NCBI GenBank assembly: GCA_036939975.1
Contig: JALLPB010000286.1
Coordinates: forward strand, 690-18,378
Reading direction: 5' to 3'
Source of the DNA: Cyclostephanos tholiformis
Lineage: Eukaryota > Bacillariophyta > Thalassiosirophyceae > Thalassiosirales > Thalassiosiraceae
Length of the DNA: 17,689 bases
The notes under the pieces are model-generated. The model had not been told where the DNA came from, searched no databases, and saw only the letters and a program-made list of their open reading frames with translations. Made by a program: the position numbers and the translations under genes. This document shows, one piece after another, positions 1 through 8,718 of this stretch (position 1 is the first letter of the stretch; each line of letters opens with the position of its first letter).

Positions 1-1
1 T

Positions 2-2905
2 CGATGCGATGGTGGGGGAGGTCTCCCGGGGGGGGCGAAATTCCGTCCTCCGCCGTCGAGTTTGGACAATTCCAATCGGTCCGCGGAGAGCGAATTGTCG
101 GGCACGACCGGGGTTTGGAACCAGAGAGGGGGGGTGGGAGGTCCGCCGCACCCCCCCCGTCACCATCACCATCCCCCCCCCCAGTCGCGATTCCTCGACG
201 ACTATCAAGGCGACTATTACGAGGATATGCAGGTTCCCCCCTTACCCCCGCAGCCGCCACCGCGACGGAAGATTCAGCAGAAGCGGGAAAATGGGAGAGG
301 GGGGGGACGCAGGGGAGTGTTCTCCTCGGTTCAGCAATCGCCGTTGGCGCAATCGCACGGCTCGCTCTCGACCCAATCACTCAGGGAAATGTACGACGAC
401 GACGACGAGGACTACGATGTACTGCCGGTGTCGCCGCTGCGACAGATACTTGATGCGATAAACATGTCCATCCTACCCACGTCGTTGCGACTTTCGTCCC
501 TGGCACAGGCGGTCGAGTTCTTCGATCACAGGGACCGTGCGATGCACGACGCCGAGCTTCGGGAGGGGGGGGCCTTCGTCCTGTATCACAAGCTCGGTCT
601 CGTCCTCAGGCTCAGTCGATGCGGCGAGGCAGCGATTTCAGGTCTCGGCGGCGGGAGCATGGACAACGACTCGTCCATTAAGAGGTCGGCTGTGGGAGGG
701 TTTGGGGGGGTAGACACGGCGGGGATTACTGGCGGTCCGAATCACCTTTTGAGCTATCAGCGTGGCCTTGCAAGTTCTCTGGCGTTGCAGCAGCAGTCGG
801 AGTTCGACAAGGAGATCGCCATGGTCTGCTCGTGAGTTTTTATTTTTTTCGTCCCCCCGCCTTGATTGGTTTTTCGGCCCGCAGTGCTAACGATTGTTCG
901 TATCCACGCCTTGCAAAACCTGCGATATTTCACCCCGTGAATGCTATTTTTTCCTTTTGTATTTTCCATCCTTCTTCCAAGGTGCCTCGAGATGGTCCAT
1001 CGAGCCAATCCCGATGCGATCGCCCAGACGTGGGACGAATGGTGAGTGCACAAGATGGGGGTTATGCGAATGCACCAAGAGAGAAAGTATCCATCGTTGT
1101 GAACGTACTCCGTGCTCTAATCATCACACGCCCTAAACTTCCCCCCCCCTTTTTCGCGCGCTTATCCCAAACATGCGTACGAAGCGGTGTCGAAATCCTC
1201 CCGTTACTTGTCGAGGTCCTCGAACGGCCGTTCCAAAATATCGAGCGAGCCGTTTTGACGGCACTGCAGGAAAAGGCGAACGTCCCGGGTTCGCTCGAGC
1301 GTGCCGTGGCCGTGGCGGTTACGCGCGATCAGAAGCTGGCGGTGCAGAAGGCGACCAAGGTCCTCGCCATGTACAGCCTCGTCCCCGAGGCGAAGCGTCC
1401 CATGTGCCATTGCGAGGCAATGCTACGATGGCTAACGAGGATTATCGACACGCACAACTACAACAGGGTTAAGCCTGGTGCGCCCGTAATCGGGGGGATG
1501 GCGTCTGCCGGTCACGGCGGTACGACGGAGTCGGTCGCCGACGGCGAGGAGTCCGACGACAAGCTACGTCGGGCGAAGAGGCTAGAGCTCGCGACTCGTG
1601 CCACGTCAGGGGCGGGCTTGTACATGACCGAGGCGGCACGATTCAACACCATCGCCACCCTCACCAACCTCGCTGCGCACGAGGCTAATCGCATGCGGAT
1701 GCTTCAGGAGCCTGGATTGCTCGACAATATCTGTCGGGTTGTACACAATGAGCGCAGCGACGTGCCGAAGCAGTGCAGCGCCTTGGCGATCATGGTGAGT
1801 CTTTTCGGAATTTTTAAACGAGGCCTCCGCATCTACCCATAGCCTTAGTCGGACTCTCATTTCCGCCCACATCGCTCCACACCCTTTCTATTCTACAGAA
1901 TTTGAGTAACGGGGACATGGATCACGTGCCGGAGATGGCGAGAAATGATTTGGTGTTGGAAACGCTGCTGAAACTGATCAAGGAGGATAATCCGGAAACC
2001 AGACGTAATGCCGTAGTGACCATATTCAACGTCGCCTGTTCGGACCAGAATACGGTCCGTCTGGCGCGATATCGCGATGGCACGGTCCTGGAGGCGCTGA
2101 TGGAGCTCGTAGGCTCGGACGATGTGCTTCGTGGACATGACGAGGCTCGTGCCAACGCCGCCGAGACGCTATTTAACATGGCATGCAGCGAGATATCCGA
2201 GACGACCGATCGCATGGCGAATCACGCGGGTCTATTGGAATGCCTGGCGGTCACGCTGCGCGGGGAACATACGGGGTTGGAGGTGAAAATGTACTGCAGG
2301 TGAGAGCAGTCCTATGGATTGCCGATGTTACGTGTTTTATCTATCACTGAATCCACTTACTCTAACACCGGCCGTTACTGCGCAGTGCCACCCTCCGAAG
2401 AATGGCGGAGATCATTCGTCATCCCATGATCGCCCAGGGTGCGTTGTTGTCTGCGTTGGTCAAGGCCGCCACGTGGACGAGTACCGATTGCATAGCTGAG
2501 GCATTCCGAGCGCAGGCATCGGTACCTGAAAATTGTGTGATCATGGCCCATCACCATGGATTGCTTAACGCTCTGAGCCGTCTGGCGTTGACCAGGGGAG
2601 AGGGAGAGGAAGTGGAAAAGGTCCGGATGGCATCTTGCCTGGCGATTGAATTAATGAGTCGGCAGGACGAGGCGAGGGCAATCCTTTCTCATAACGAAGG
2701 AATCATAATGGCATTGACTAAGGCATCCTACGGAAATGAGCAGCAAGAAGTCGACCATAGGAGGAGTGAGGTCTCGGAGATGAACGAAGATGCCTCGCGA
2801 AGATTCTCAGAAGGGACTGGAGCTGGCGGAGTGTCGGATGATGATACGTCCATGTCGTCAAGAAGGATTCAGTTGGCGCTCAAGAACCTGGTGGCAGCCA
2901 TGTGA
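2..2905 (+). CDS. Armadillo-repeat protein, five exons, 5' end outside window
   Basis: Joined exons are 2-831, 982-1041, 1185-1794, 1899-2299 and 2386-2905, giving about 806 residues to the TGA at 2903-2905. The frame is open to the window edge with no in-frame ATG, so the start lies upstream. All four junctions restore frame exactly. The first ~130 residues are low complexity (Gly, Pro, His runs, then D-D-D-D-E-D-Y-D), followed by a helical protein. Armadillo-type repeats are clearest in exon 4: residues ~531-550 (NPETRRNAVVTIFNVACSD) and ~583-597 (ARANAAETLFNMACS), with similar helices in exons 3 and 5. Armadillo folds are protein-binding scaffolds; no catalytic motif is visible, and the partner and cellular site are unknown. 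The frame upstream of residue ~60 is less certain because it passes C8 and C10 runs where other frames are also open. The gene is convergent with the next one. Identification as ARM-like is solid; the specific function is unknown. Confidence 0.85.
832..981 (+). other. Intron 1 of the armadillo gene
   Basis: The donor is CTC|GTGAGT and the acceptor CTTCTTCCAAG|G after a T/C-rich tract. It splits a TCG serine codon; splicing joins A-M-V-C-S to C-L-E-M-V-H. Length is 150 nt, and reading through it meets a TGA at once (833-835). Confidence 0.9.
1042..1184 (+). other. Intron 2 of the armadillo gene
   Basis: The donor is ATG|GTGAGT and the acceptor GTACGAAG|CGG, preceded by a long C/T tract at about 1139-1155. 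A TG|C codon is rebuilt, so T-W-D-E is followed by C-G-V-E-I-L-P-L-L. The exon upstream is only 60 nt. The acceptor choice rests on frame and on the lack of another suitable AG. Confidence 0.8.
1795..1898 (+). other. Intron 3 of the armadillo gene
   Basis: The donor is CATG|GTGAGT and the acceptor TTCTATTCTACAG|AAT, phase 0. It joins A-L-A-I-M to N-L-S-N-G-D, which reads as one continuous armadillo helix. Length is 104 nt. Confidence 0.92.
2300..2385 (+). other. Intron 4 of the armadillo gene
   Basis: The donor is TGCAG|GTGAGA and the acceptor TTACTGCGCAG|TGCC. An AG|T serine codon is rebuilt, giving K-M-Y-C-S-A-T-L-R-R. Length is 86 nt, the shortest intron in the window. Confidence 0.92.
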
Positions 2906-3235
2906 CAACTCTGTTGGGTGTTTGAACGCCATTGTTAATTGTTAGGATAAGATGGAAGAATTTGACGTGGTTGCAAATTGATGAGACTCGTTGTCTGGTT
3001 CGATTGATCATGGGAATTTTTTTCCCAATAACACATTGGATTTAAGTATAATTTCCTATTACTCCCACCATATCAAGTTATTGAACATCGTAGTCCGAGG
3101 ACGGCGACGATAATTTTCATGGCCGTGAAATATCATACAGCCTTGGAGGGGATATTCGACCGACGTGCTGATGCAGCTATTGTAGGTAGTTGAAAGGTTA
3201 AAAAAATGGGCGCGCAGAGACTCGACCGAGCGAAT
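2906..3235. other. Convergent intergenic region (shared 3' ends)
   Basis: This A/T-rich stretch lies between the stops of two convergent genes and should hold both 3' untranslated regions. An AATAAC near 3027 is the nearest thing to a poly(A) signal for the + gene; I see no AATAAA on either strand. No coding frame or repeat stands out. Confidence 0.6.
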
Positions 3236-3826
3236 CTAAAATCTCTTCAAATTCCGCATCAATATCTCATTCTGCTTGAACTGATCCCCGTTCCTCTGAC
3301 ATTCCCACTGCAGCCGCTCCTCCTTCGTCATATTCTCCCCATTCTTCCTTCCCGCATCCCACTCCTCGATCGGAACGTACTTTTTCGGTGCCCTCGCGAC
3401 ATCGTTTCCGTCAACGTCTTTCACGCCCTTCATCGCCACCGACGACGACGACGACGACGACGAGACGGTGGATGATTTCTCTCCACCCCCCCCTCCATCA
3501 TCCCTCCCCGACGACGTGGACTCCTCGACGAATTTTTCGAACGCAATCGGATCCTTGGACGCCTCGCGTAGCCTATCGTAATACGAATCCTCCCCACTCC
3601 ACGGCGAATCCTCGAGGGGCGAATGATCCGATGGGTTCGAGCGAAATAGTTCCAACGACGACGATTTAGATGCGCTCTTACCAAACTCGATCGCATCCCC
3701 CCGTTGCCGCGGGCGGTTCGACGGGTACGAGTCGATCGAGAATGCCGATGACGTAGTAGTAGCACACGACCGGGGAGAGAGGAATGTCGAGACCATGACG
3801 ACGGCGCACACGGCAAATGGACGCAT
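3236..3826 (-). CDS. Small protein with plastid-type presequence, function unknown
   Basis: This is an intronless frame of 196 residues from the ATG at 3824-3826 to the TAG at 3236-3238. The frame continues 29 residues upstream, but the ATG at 3826 is chosen because it begins directly with a signal-peptide-like stretch (MRPFAVCAVVMVSTFLSP). About 25 residues in comes T-T-T-S-S-A-F-S, then a stretch rich in Ser, Arg and Pro. Diatom plastid preproteins carry a signal peptide cut just before the Phe of an ASAFAP-type motif, so plastid import is a reasonable inference. The middle is acidic and Ser-rich, with eight serines encoded by a GAC-type triplet run near 3436-3465. The charged C-terminus (Y-V-P-I-E-E-W-D ... 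E-E-R-L-Q-W-E-C-Q-R-N-G ... Q-N-E-I-L) looks like the conserved part; I recall similar ends in uncharacterised stramenopile proteins but cannot name a family. It is divergent from the TMEM42-like gene. Confidence 0.75.
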   Translation of the reverse strand: MRPFAVCAVVMVSTFLSPRSCATTTSSAFSIDSYPSNRPRQRGDAIEFGKSASKSSSLELFRSNPSDHSPLEDSPWSGEDSYYDRLREASKDPIAFEKFVEESTSSGRDDGGGGGEKSSTVSSSSSSSSVAMKGVKDVDGNDVARAPKKYVPIEEWDAGRKNGENMTKEERLQWECQRNGDQFKQNEILMRNLKRF

Positions 3827-4198
3827 GCGAGTTGGGGATGTGTTCGAGGAGTTGAAAATGACGGGCGAGTGGGGACAATAATGCATGATGTTGTCAAAGT
3901 AGTTGTCAAACACTTGGCGGTTAATGATGATGGTTTTTTGTTCTCGTCTGGGATGGGCGTTGGTAAAGTTGAGAAGTTGTGGGTCGAATTAAAAAAGGCG
4001 TCTTACTACCTATTCCTACATAGAGATTTCGCCAGTTTCGTGGGGAAAATAAATAAATGATGGAGCGGTGGGTGAGGAGATCTGATACCTATCATCATCT
4101 CCTTTCAACATCATGGTCATAGCAGATGCTCGTTACCAAAGAGGGGGAAAGAGTTCTTAAGAGAGAGGTAGGACAAGACATGTACTACCCAATATAGA
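3827..4198. promoter_or_regulatory. Divergent intergenic region, presumed shared promoter
   Basis: These 372 nt separate the start codons of two genes transcribed away from each other, so both promoters must lie here or overlap the 5' ends. I see A/T-rich segments (for example AAATAAATAAATG near 4049) but no convincing TATA box or other named element. The call rests on gene arrangement only. Confidence 0.45.
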
Positions 4199-4792
4199 AT
4201 GGCCATCAACAAACGAGCCATCCTAAGCGGTGCCCTCGGCGCCACCGCGTCCTTCATCGCCAAACTCGCGCTATCCCCGGATTCCCCCGTCCCGATTGCG
4301 GTTCACTCCGTATGCATCGCCGGTAACAACGCCATCCGCACCGCCGGGGAGGATGATTATGGCGATTCATCATCATCGCTGCTTTGTTCCTCGGCATCGC
4401 TGCTCGCGCGGGGATTGTGCCTGTTGTCCATGATCGGGATTAACGCGCTAATGATCGGTTCGTTCTTGGACGGGATGAACGAGAGCGGGAGCGTCGTTGG
4501 GACGGCGCTTTCGACGGCGGCTAATTTTTCCTGCTCGGTGAGGGGGTATTTTGTCCTCGTTGGAATCGCCATCGTAGTTCGACATCGTCCTCGGACCGTA
4601 ACATTATGCCTCATCTCACGATGTTGTCCATTAACAATTCTCGTCGTGCATTCGTCTCGCAACGATAAAAAGGCAGTGTACGGCGTGATGTTCTTCGGCG
4701 AATACGTCCCGATAGCTTGGTATTTCGGTTCAACGCTGATAGCATCTGGAATGTGGCTATTGTCGACAGTGACATTATTGGAGACGGCATGA
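4199..4792 (+). CDS. TMEM42-like small multi-span membrane protein (EamA/DMT-type)
   Basis: Exons 4199-4537 and 4673-4792 encode 152 residues; TMEM42 proteins are about 160. The start ATGGCC at 4199 has a good context (G at +4). The N-terminus G-A-L-G-A-T-A-S-F-I-A-K-L-A-L is a first membrane segment. Two more follow (around residues 66-85 and 92-110), and after splicing the C-terminal part reads V-M-F-F-G-E-Y-V-P-I-A-W-Y-F-G with a final hydrophobic helix. The patterns N-A-L-M, T-A-x-S-T-A-A-N-F, F-G-E and W-Y-F-G match the half-size drug/metabolite-transporter fold of TMEM42. Location is a membrane, probably endomembrane; the substrate is unknown. Without splicing the frame stays open and gives 197 residues, but the insert (V-R-G-Y-F-V-L-V ... 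N-D-K-K) interrupts the conserved N-F-S-C-S/A-V-Y-G region. Confidence 0.8.
   Translation: MAINKRAILSGALGATASFIAKLALSPDSPVPIAVHSVCIAGNNAIRTAGEDDYGDSSSSLLCSSASLLARGLCLLSMIGINALMIGSFLDGMNESGSVVGTALSTAANFSCSVRGYFVLVGIAIVVRHRPRTVTLCLISRCCPLTILVVHSSRNDKKAVYGVMFFGEYVPIAWYFGSTLIASGMWLLSTVTLLETA
4538..4672 (+). other. Phase-0 intron of the TMEM42-like gene
   Basis: The donor is TGCTCG|GTGAGG and the acceptor GATAAAAAG|GCAG. The length of 135 nt is a multiple of three and no in-frame stop occurs, so an ORF finder reads through it. Removal is inferred because the flanking residues then match the family's continuous helix. The acceptor has a weak pyrimidine tract. Confidence 0.78.
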
Positions 4793-5699
4793 TGATGGCA
4801 TGTCGGGAAAGCTCGTCTCGTGGGGGGATGGGTACAGATACGGACAACAAACATACGCACAAAAACAGGTGTCTACTTTTCGTTCATGATTCTGAGGGTG
4901 AAATGATAACGAGAGACTCGTTTTGTACCCTTTCAACGGACAACGGAACGGATTGGATTCAAAACTAGGGTACTTATGGTGCAAGGAGTTCAGGGACGAC
5001 AACGACGATGACGACTGGCGGGGGGGGGGGGGGGGGGGGGGGGGTGGGGGGGGGGTTCGGTGATATTTTGAACAGAGAATTTGTCAGTGAACACTTCATG
5101 CATAGAAGTCGGATGCATCATTTCTCACAAATCAAAGACAAATAGAAGAACTTGAATATTATGAATGATTGGTTTACTGGTTTGGATCGCAAATTCATTC
5201 ATGTTGCTTTTTCTCGAGGTGAAGGTACTTATGGCATTGATCCCCTCGGGTAAAGTAGATATTGAAAGATTTGCGTGAGCATTGAGCCGTCCAAACCTCC
5301 GCCTCAATCAATGTGGTTAACTTTAACTATTGTATTAATCATCTTCAATCTGCATTAGTTATCAGGAGATTTTTGGTCCGGACACAACATAGGACGAGAA
5401 TAAACTGACTTGGCGCGCCCAGCGGCTACCATACAAACTCCTCTAGGTAGAGGCAACACTACAAATTCCTAAATAGTACATACTATAATCAGTAGTAAAC
5501 TACCAGGGAAAGTTGTTGGGGGGTAAACAGAATACGTGGAACCGTTTTGGAAGAAACAACAACATCTGTCTTCCACGTGCGCACCTTGAAACTGTCATTC
5601 TTTTCACTCTTCTTGTTGTTGTCTGTCTCACTCTCCCGTTTGGAAGTTGGTGCTATCATCATTTGCCGAGTAAAAGTTTGGATGCTTTCGCTCGATATC
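4793..5699. other. Intergenic region with a G25-T-G10 tract
   Basis: This is the 907 nt between the TMEM42-like stop and the chosen bZIP start. It holds the TMEM42-like 3' end and the bZIP promoter and 5' leader. The bZIP frame is open from 5547 but has no ATG before 5682. The one striking element is the poly-G tract at 5020-5055. I see no further gene or RNA. Confidence 0.6.
5020..5055 (+). repeat. Poly-G tract, G25-T-G10
   Basis: There are 25 consecutive G (5020-5044), one T at 5045, then 10 G (5046-5055). Such a run can fold into G-quadruplexes on the G strand. A very similar tract with one interrupting T lies at 8719-8760. The exact length is doubtful because sequencing and assembly handle such runs badly. 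Confidence 0.95.
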
Positions 5700-6566
5700 A
5701 TGGCAGGAAAACGCGCTCGCCAACCAGACAATACGATCCCGTCCAAATCGCCGATGGAAGAGTCAGCCGATGCCCTAGCAGGAGTCGAGGGCGCCCTGAC
5801 GGGAAGCAAGCGGAAGGGAACAACGGCACCGTCCAAAAAGTTGGGGGGGGGCGGCGCGACCACGACGTCGACGGCGAACGCCGCCGAGGGCGACGCCGTG
5901 AACATGCCGAGATCCAACAGCATGGAACAGCTAGCGGAGGTGGCAGGGTCCATACTGAAGGAGGAGGAGGAGCAGGATCAGGATCGGGATGACAAGAGGG
6001 TCGGAGCCGGCGCCTGGTACGCGACCAACGACATCGCCATCGCCGCGGCGGCGGCCGCGGCCGCCGCCACCGTTCCCAATCCGATGGCCGACGCGGCCGC
6101 GACGGCGGCGGCCGTTCCCACCGGCTTTCGGAAAAAGCCCGCGGCCAAGAAGGCGACGATCCCCGCTAAGTCGGCTGCCGCGTCGTCGTCCTCCGAACCG
6201 TCGGCCGCCCCGCCGGAGACGGCGACGTCGGACGATGGCAACGGCAAATCGAGGAAGACCCAGATCACCTACAATCCCGACGTGGCCATGACGAAGGAGC
6301 AGCTCACGGCGTGGCGTCGCGAGATGAGACGCGTGCGCAACAGGGAGTCGGCGGCGGCGTCACGTCGGAAGGTGCGAGATCGAATCGACGAGCTCGAGGA
6401 CGAGGTCGAGATATGGAAGAGACGGTATCAGGAGGTAATGGCGCGACTTGGACAGTCCGAGGGGGATAGGGAAGAGGAGGAGAGGGAGGTTCGGAGGGAA
6501 TTGAACTCATCCGAGACGACCGCCATGGCCATTGACGACGAGGGGAAGGCCCATTCCCAGGTATGA
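5700..6566 (+). CDS. bZIP transcription factor with poly-Ala tract
   Basis: The product is 288 residues from ATGGCA at 5700. An ATG at 5682 would add six residues but has a poorer context. The basic region near the C-terminus matches the bZIP rule N-x7-R-x9-L exactly: Asn214, Arg222 and Leu232 within R-N-R-E-S-A-A-A-S-R-R-K. The zipper is short and atypical, with later heptad positions Trp, Val and Ser and alternating acidic and basic residues, which suggests weak or selective dimerisation. The N-terminal 200 residues are low complexity: Gly/Thr stretches, an acidic E-E-E-E-Q-D-Q-D-R-D block, an alanine run near 6042-6070 and K-K-P-A-A-K-K-A basic clusters. It should act in the nucleus, binding DNA as a dimer. 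There is no LOV or PAS domain, so it is not an aureochrome. The final codons (CCCAG|GTATGA) also form a plausible splice donor, so a further exon cannot be excluded. Confidence 0.88.
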   Translation: MAGKRARQPDNTIPSKSPMEESADALAGVEGALTGSKRKGTTAPSKKLGGGGATTTSTANAAEGDAVNMPRSNSMEQLAEVAGSILKEEEEQDQDRDDKRVGAGAWYATNDIAIAAAAAAAAATVPNPMADAAATAAAVPTGFRKKPAAKKATIPAKSAAASSSSEPSAAPPETATSDDGNGKSRKTQITYNPDVAMTKEQLTAWRREMRRVRNRESAAASRRKVRDRIDELEDEVEIWKRRYQEVMARLGQSEGDREEEEREVRRELNSSETTAMAIDDEGKAHSQV

Positions 6567-6832
6567 GGATTTATCGGGGAAGTTCTCGGAATGGGAGGAG
6601 GGTGAAGGTCTTGTCTAACTCACGACTTGTGTATGAGAGTAACGAGGATGCTTGAATTCAAGCGCCACCTTATTGACGTGAAAAAAAATCATAGAGGAAA
6701 AGGTGCTACCAAATGCACCCTTGAATTCCCGGCGACTTTTCCTCTCTTTATGTTTCATAGCAAAACTTAAAAATCTCCATTAAATCGATTGTTTAATTTT
6801 TCACGTGCGTATGATTTAAAATGGGACCTGAT
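6567..6832. other. Convergent intergenic region (bZIP and p24 3' ends)
   Basis: These 266 nt lie between two convergent genes and hold both 3' ends. They contain an A8 run near 6680 and A/T-rich sequence toward 6800. No canonical AATAAA, RNA gene or repeat is evident. Confidence 0.55.
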
Positions 6833-8055
6833 CTATCGTTGATAGCTTCCCAGCAACGATTTGCTCAATAGCCAACTTCGAACGGTGTATAGCTGGATCA
6901 ACGTTATTAGGAGGTATAGAAACGTCTCGAACTTGCCGCTGCGGACCAAACTATCGTAATTCCGACGCGACGTCGCCTTTTGACTCCTCATCACGTCCCG
7001 ATGATGATCCTGCCTCCTCCTCACTTCGTCGACCATCGACGATAGGTGACTTATCATCGCCTTCGTGGGGTGCAAGTCCATCTCCCTGATCTGATTCTCG
7101 ATGACCTTGCGTCTCTCCTCCTCGATGGTAGCGTACGTATTCGTGTTCATGCCATCGCGTCGATTGCGTTCCACGTCGTGCCCGGACGGCACTTCGTCCA
7201 GCGCCATCTCGGCATCGAGCCTATCCCGTTCGGCGTACGTGTATACACGATTGGTATTCGGATCCAGCCCCCCCAATCGTGCGCCGCTGCGTATTTCCAA
7301 CCTGACGTCCAGGGCGTGATTCTCGGCCGTCGCGCAAAGTCGGTACCATCCGGTGACCCTGATGACGTTCGTTACCTCGTACGGCCCGACCTCGGACATG
7401 ACGATCGTTCGGAACATCATCGAGCGGTCAATTTCAACATTCCCATCCCCCCCCCCGATATCGATCTTCCCGTATCGCCGATCGACGACCTAGGATGTCC
7501 GTATTCGCCCCTGCCGTACGCCTCCCTCCTTTCCATTTCGATGCGCTCCCTATTCGTCGCGGCATCCTCCCCCTCCCCGGCATGCGTCCAATCCACGCGC
7601 TTGACGTGATCGATTATGCCGATGCGCCTGTCGTACCTCACGCCGATGTCGGCATTCTTGACCCTCGGCCAATGTTCGACGTATCCGTCCCGTATCGCCC
7701 TCCCCAGGGTACGACGACGATCGTCGTTCGTCGTCGTCATGACGTCGACGTCGACGTCGACGTCGTCGACCATTATCGGTCCCTCGAATCTCACGTCCAT
7801 CGATGGCGGACCGCCGTTGTGCGATTCGATCAGGTAGGCCGAGTACGTGACGCGATCGTCCTTCCTCAGTTGGTCGTATATGCATTCCGTATCCCTCTGA
7901 TGGACCCTGTGGATCAGGGGGACGTAAATGGCGGGGGAGACGACGCCGTTGGTCCCGTCGTCGCCCCCCCCGATGACGGCAGGGATGAATGATAGGCACG
8001 AGGCGAGTAACAAGATTGGCCGATGATGATGACGATAATAATATGGTACCGCCAT
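6833..8055 (-). pseudogene. p24 (emp24/gp25L, GOLD-domain) cargo receptor, frame broken in a C10 tract
   Basis: p24 proteins are single-span receptors of COPI/COPII vesicles between ER and Golgi. From ATG 8055 the product starts with a signal peptide (MAVPYYYRHHHRPILLLASC), then the first half of a GOLD domain (E-C-I-Y-D-Q-L ... F-E-G-P). An insert of about 110 residues follows, including V-D-V-D-V-D from GACGTC repeats. In a second frame come the second GOLD half (GPYEVTNVIRVTGWYRLCA), a coiled coil (R-K-V-I-E-N-Q-I-R-E-M-D-L-H ... H-L-S-S-M-V-D-E-V), R-S-G-K-F-E-T and one membrane helix with a short tail (W-L-L-S-K-S-L-L-G). The shift sits at the C10 run 7447-7456: one more base there would join both frames without loss. 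Without it the first frame ends just after the tract. At about 410 residues it is twice the usual p24 length because of the insert. It may well be an intact gene with a miscounted or variable tract. Confidence 0.85.
7741..7764 (-). repeat. GACGTC hexanucleotide repeat inside the p24 insert
   Basis: Four tandem copies of GACGTC are followed by GTCGAC. They encode alternating Val-Asp (V-D-V-D-V-D) in the non-conserved insert of the p24 protein. Length changes by whole units keep the frame. Confidence 0.9.
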
Positions 8056-8107
8056 CGTCGCTGCTTCATGGAACAAAAAAATGATTGCAAGGGGTAATAG
8101 ATAGTGT

Positions 8108-8131
8108 TGGTGTGCGTGTCACACACCAGCA
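8108..8131 (+). repeat. Small inverted repeat upstream of the p24 gene, carrying CACACCAGCA
   Basis: TGGTGTG (8108-8114) pairs with CACACCA (8122-8128) across a 7-nt loop. It lies 53 nt upstream of the p24 start, so probably in its 5' leader or promoter. The decamer CACACCAGCA at 8122-8131 recurs four times in the cluster at 16401-16523. Confidence 0.7.
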
Positions 8132-8362
8132 ATTTTTTAGATTACACTCAAATAAAATTTGTAATTGAGAGAGAGAGTAATAATATAGCTATCGAATGTT
8201 GTGTAACCTTGGGCTCGTTTAGAAGCAGGCGGCGGCCGCATCATCTCATTGGGGAAGTAATCCAAGCGAAAGATAAATCGACGAGACGGAGGCGGAGGCG
8301 GAGGCGGCGGATGGAGTAGTAGTTGTTGTTGCCATCATAATCGAGGATACCGCGGGATTTTG

Positions 8363-8407
8363 CCGAACCCCAACAAGCCAGGACCCGAAGCCCGAGGTTG
8401 GGTTCGG
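8363..8407 (+). repeat. Inverted repeat CCGAACCC(C)AAC / GTTGGGTTCGG
   Basis: The arms at 8363-8374 and 8397-8407 are complementary except for one bulged C, with a 22-nt loop containing GGACCCGAAGCCCGAG. It could fold as a hairpin in RNA or cruciform DNA. TTTGCCGAACCC from the left arm recurs near 8763. Confidence 0.75.
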
Positions 8408-8718
8408 TTTCGATGACACTCGCTCATGCGCCGCTTCGTCTCCACTGGTTCCCATCCCAAGGTGCGTCAGTGGGACCCATCCCTCGCATCTTTTACGTTG
8501 GTTATGAATAATTCGTGCAGGATGATCGAATCTTATATAATAAGGCTTGGCGTTCGGGCTTCCCTGAGATTCAAGCAAAGAGGGGTACGATGCAAGATAT
8601 ATTGTTATCGCCGATCCTGATCCCCGAAGCCCGCTATTAGAGGCAACCCTCGGGAGAATGTCAATCACAAGAAGCAAGGGCGGGGAGATACCTAGAATGC
8701 CTAACCCCAGGACAAACA

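Noticed and set aside
4..461. Two further long + frames overlapping the start of the armadillo gene
   Set aside because: They are shadow frames across G/C-rich low-complexity sequence; only the frame of 2-831 leads into the spliced protein with matching junction phases.
4538..4672. Treating this segment as coding because the frame stays open
   Set aside because: Removal gives the expected TMEM42 length and continuous conserved helix, and GTGAGG/AAG borders are present; kept only as a possible retained isoform.
5978..6268. Antisense frame with long Ala and Val stretches
   Set aside because: It is the complement of the bZIP Ala/GCG-rich segment, whose sense frame carries a clear bZIP domain.
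7046..7992. Long + frames opposite the p24 gene
   Set aside because: High G/C content leaves the antisense open; the minus strand holds recognised GOLD, coiled-coil and membrane segments.
8246..8677. 143-residue minus frame between p24 and transglutaminase
   Set aside because: It begins at a non-ATG codon, has no recognisable motif, and overlaps inverted repeats and simple-sequence DNA.
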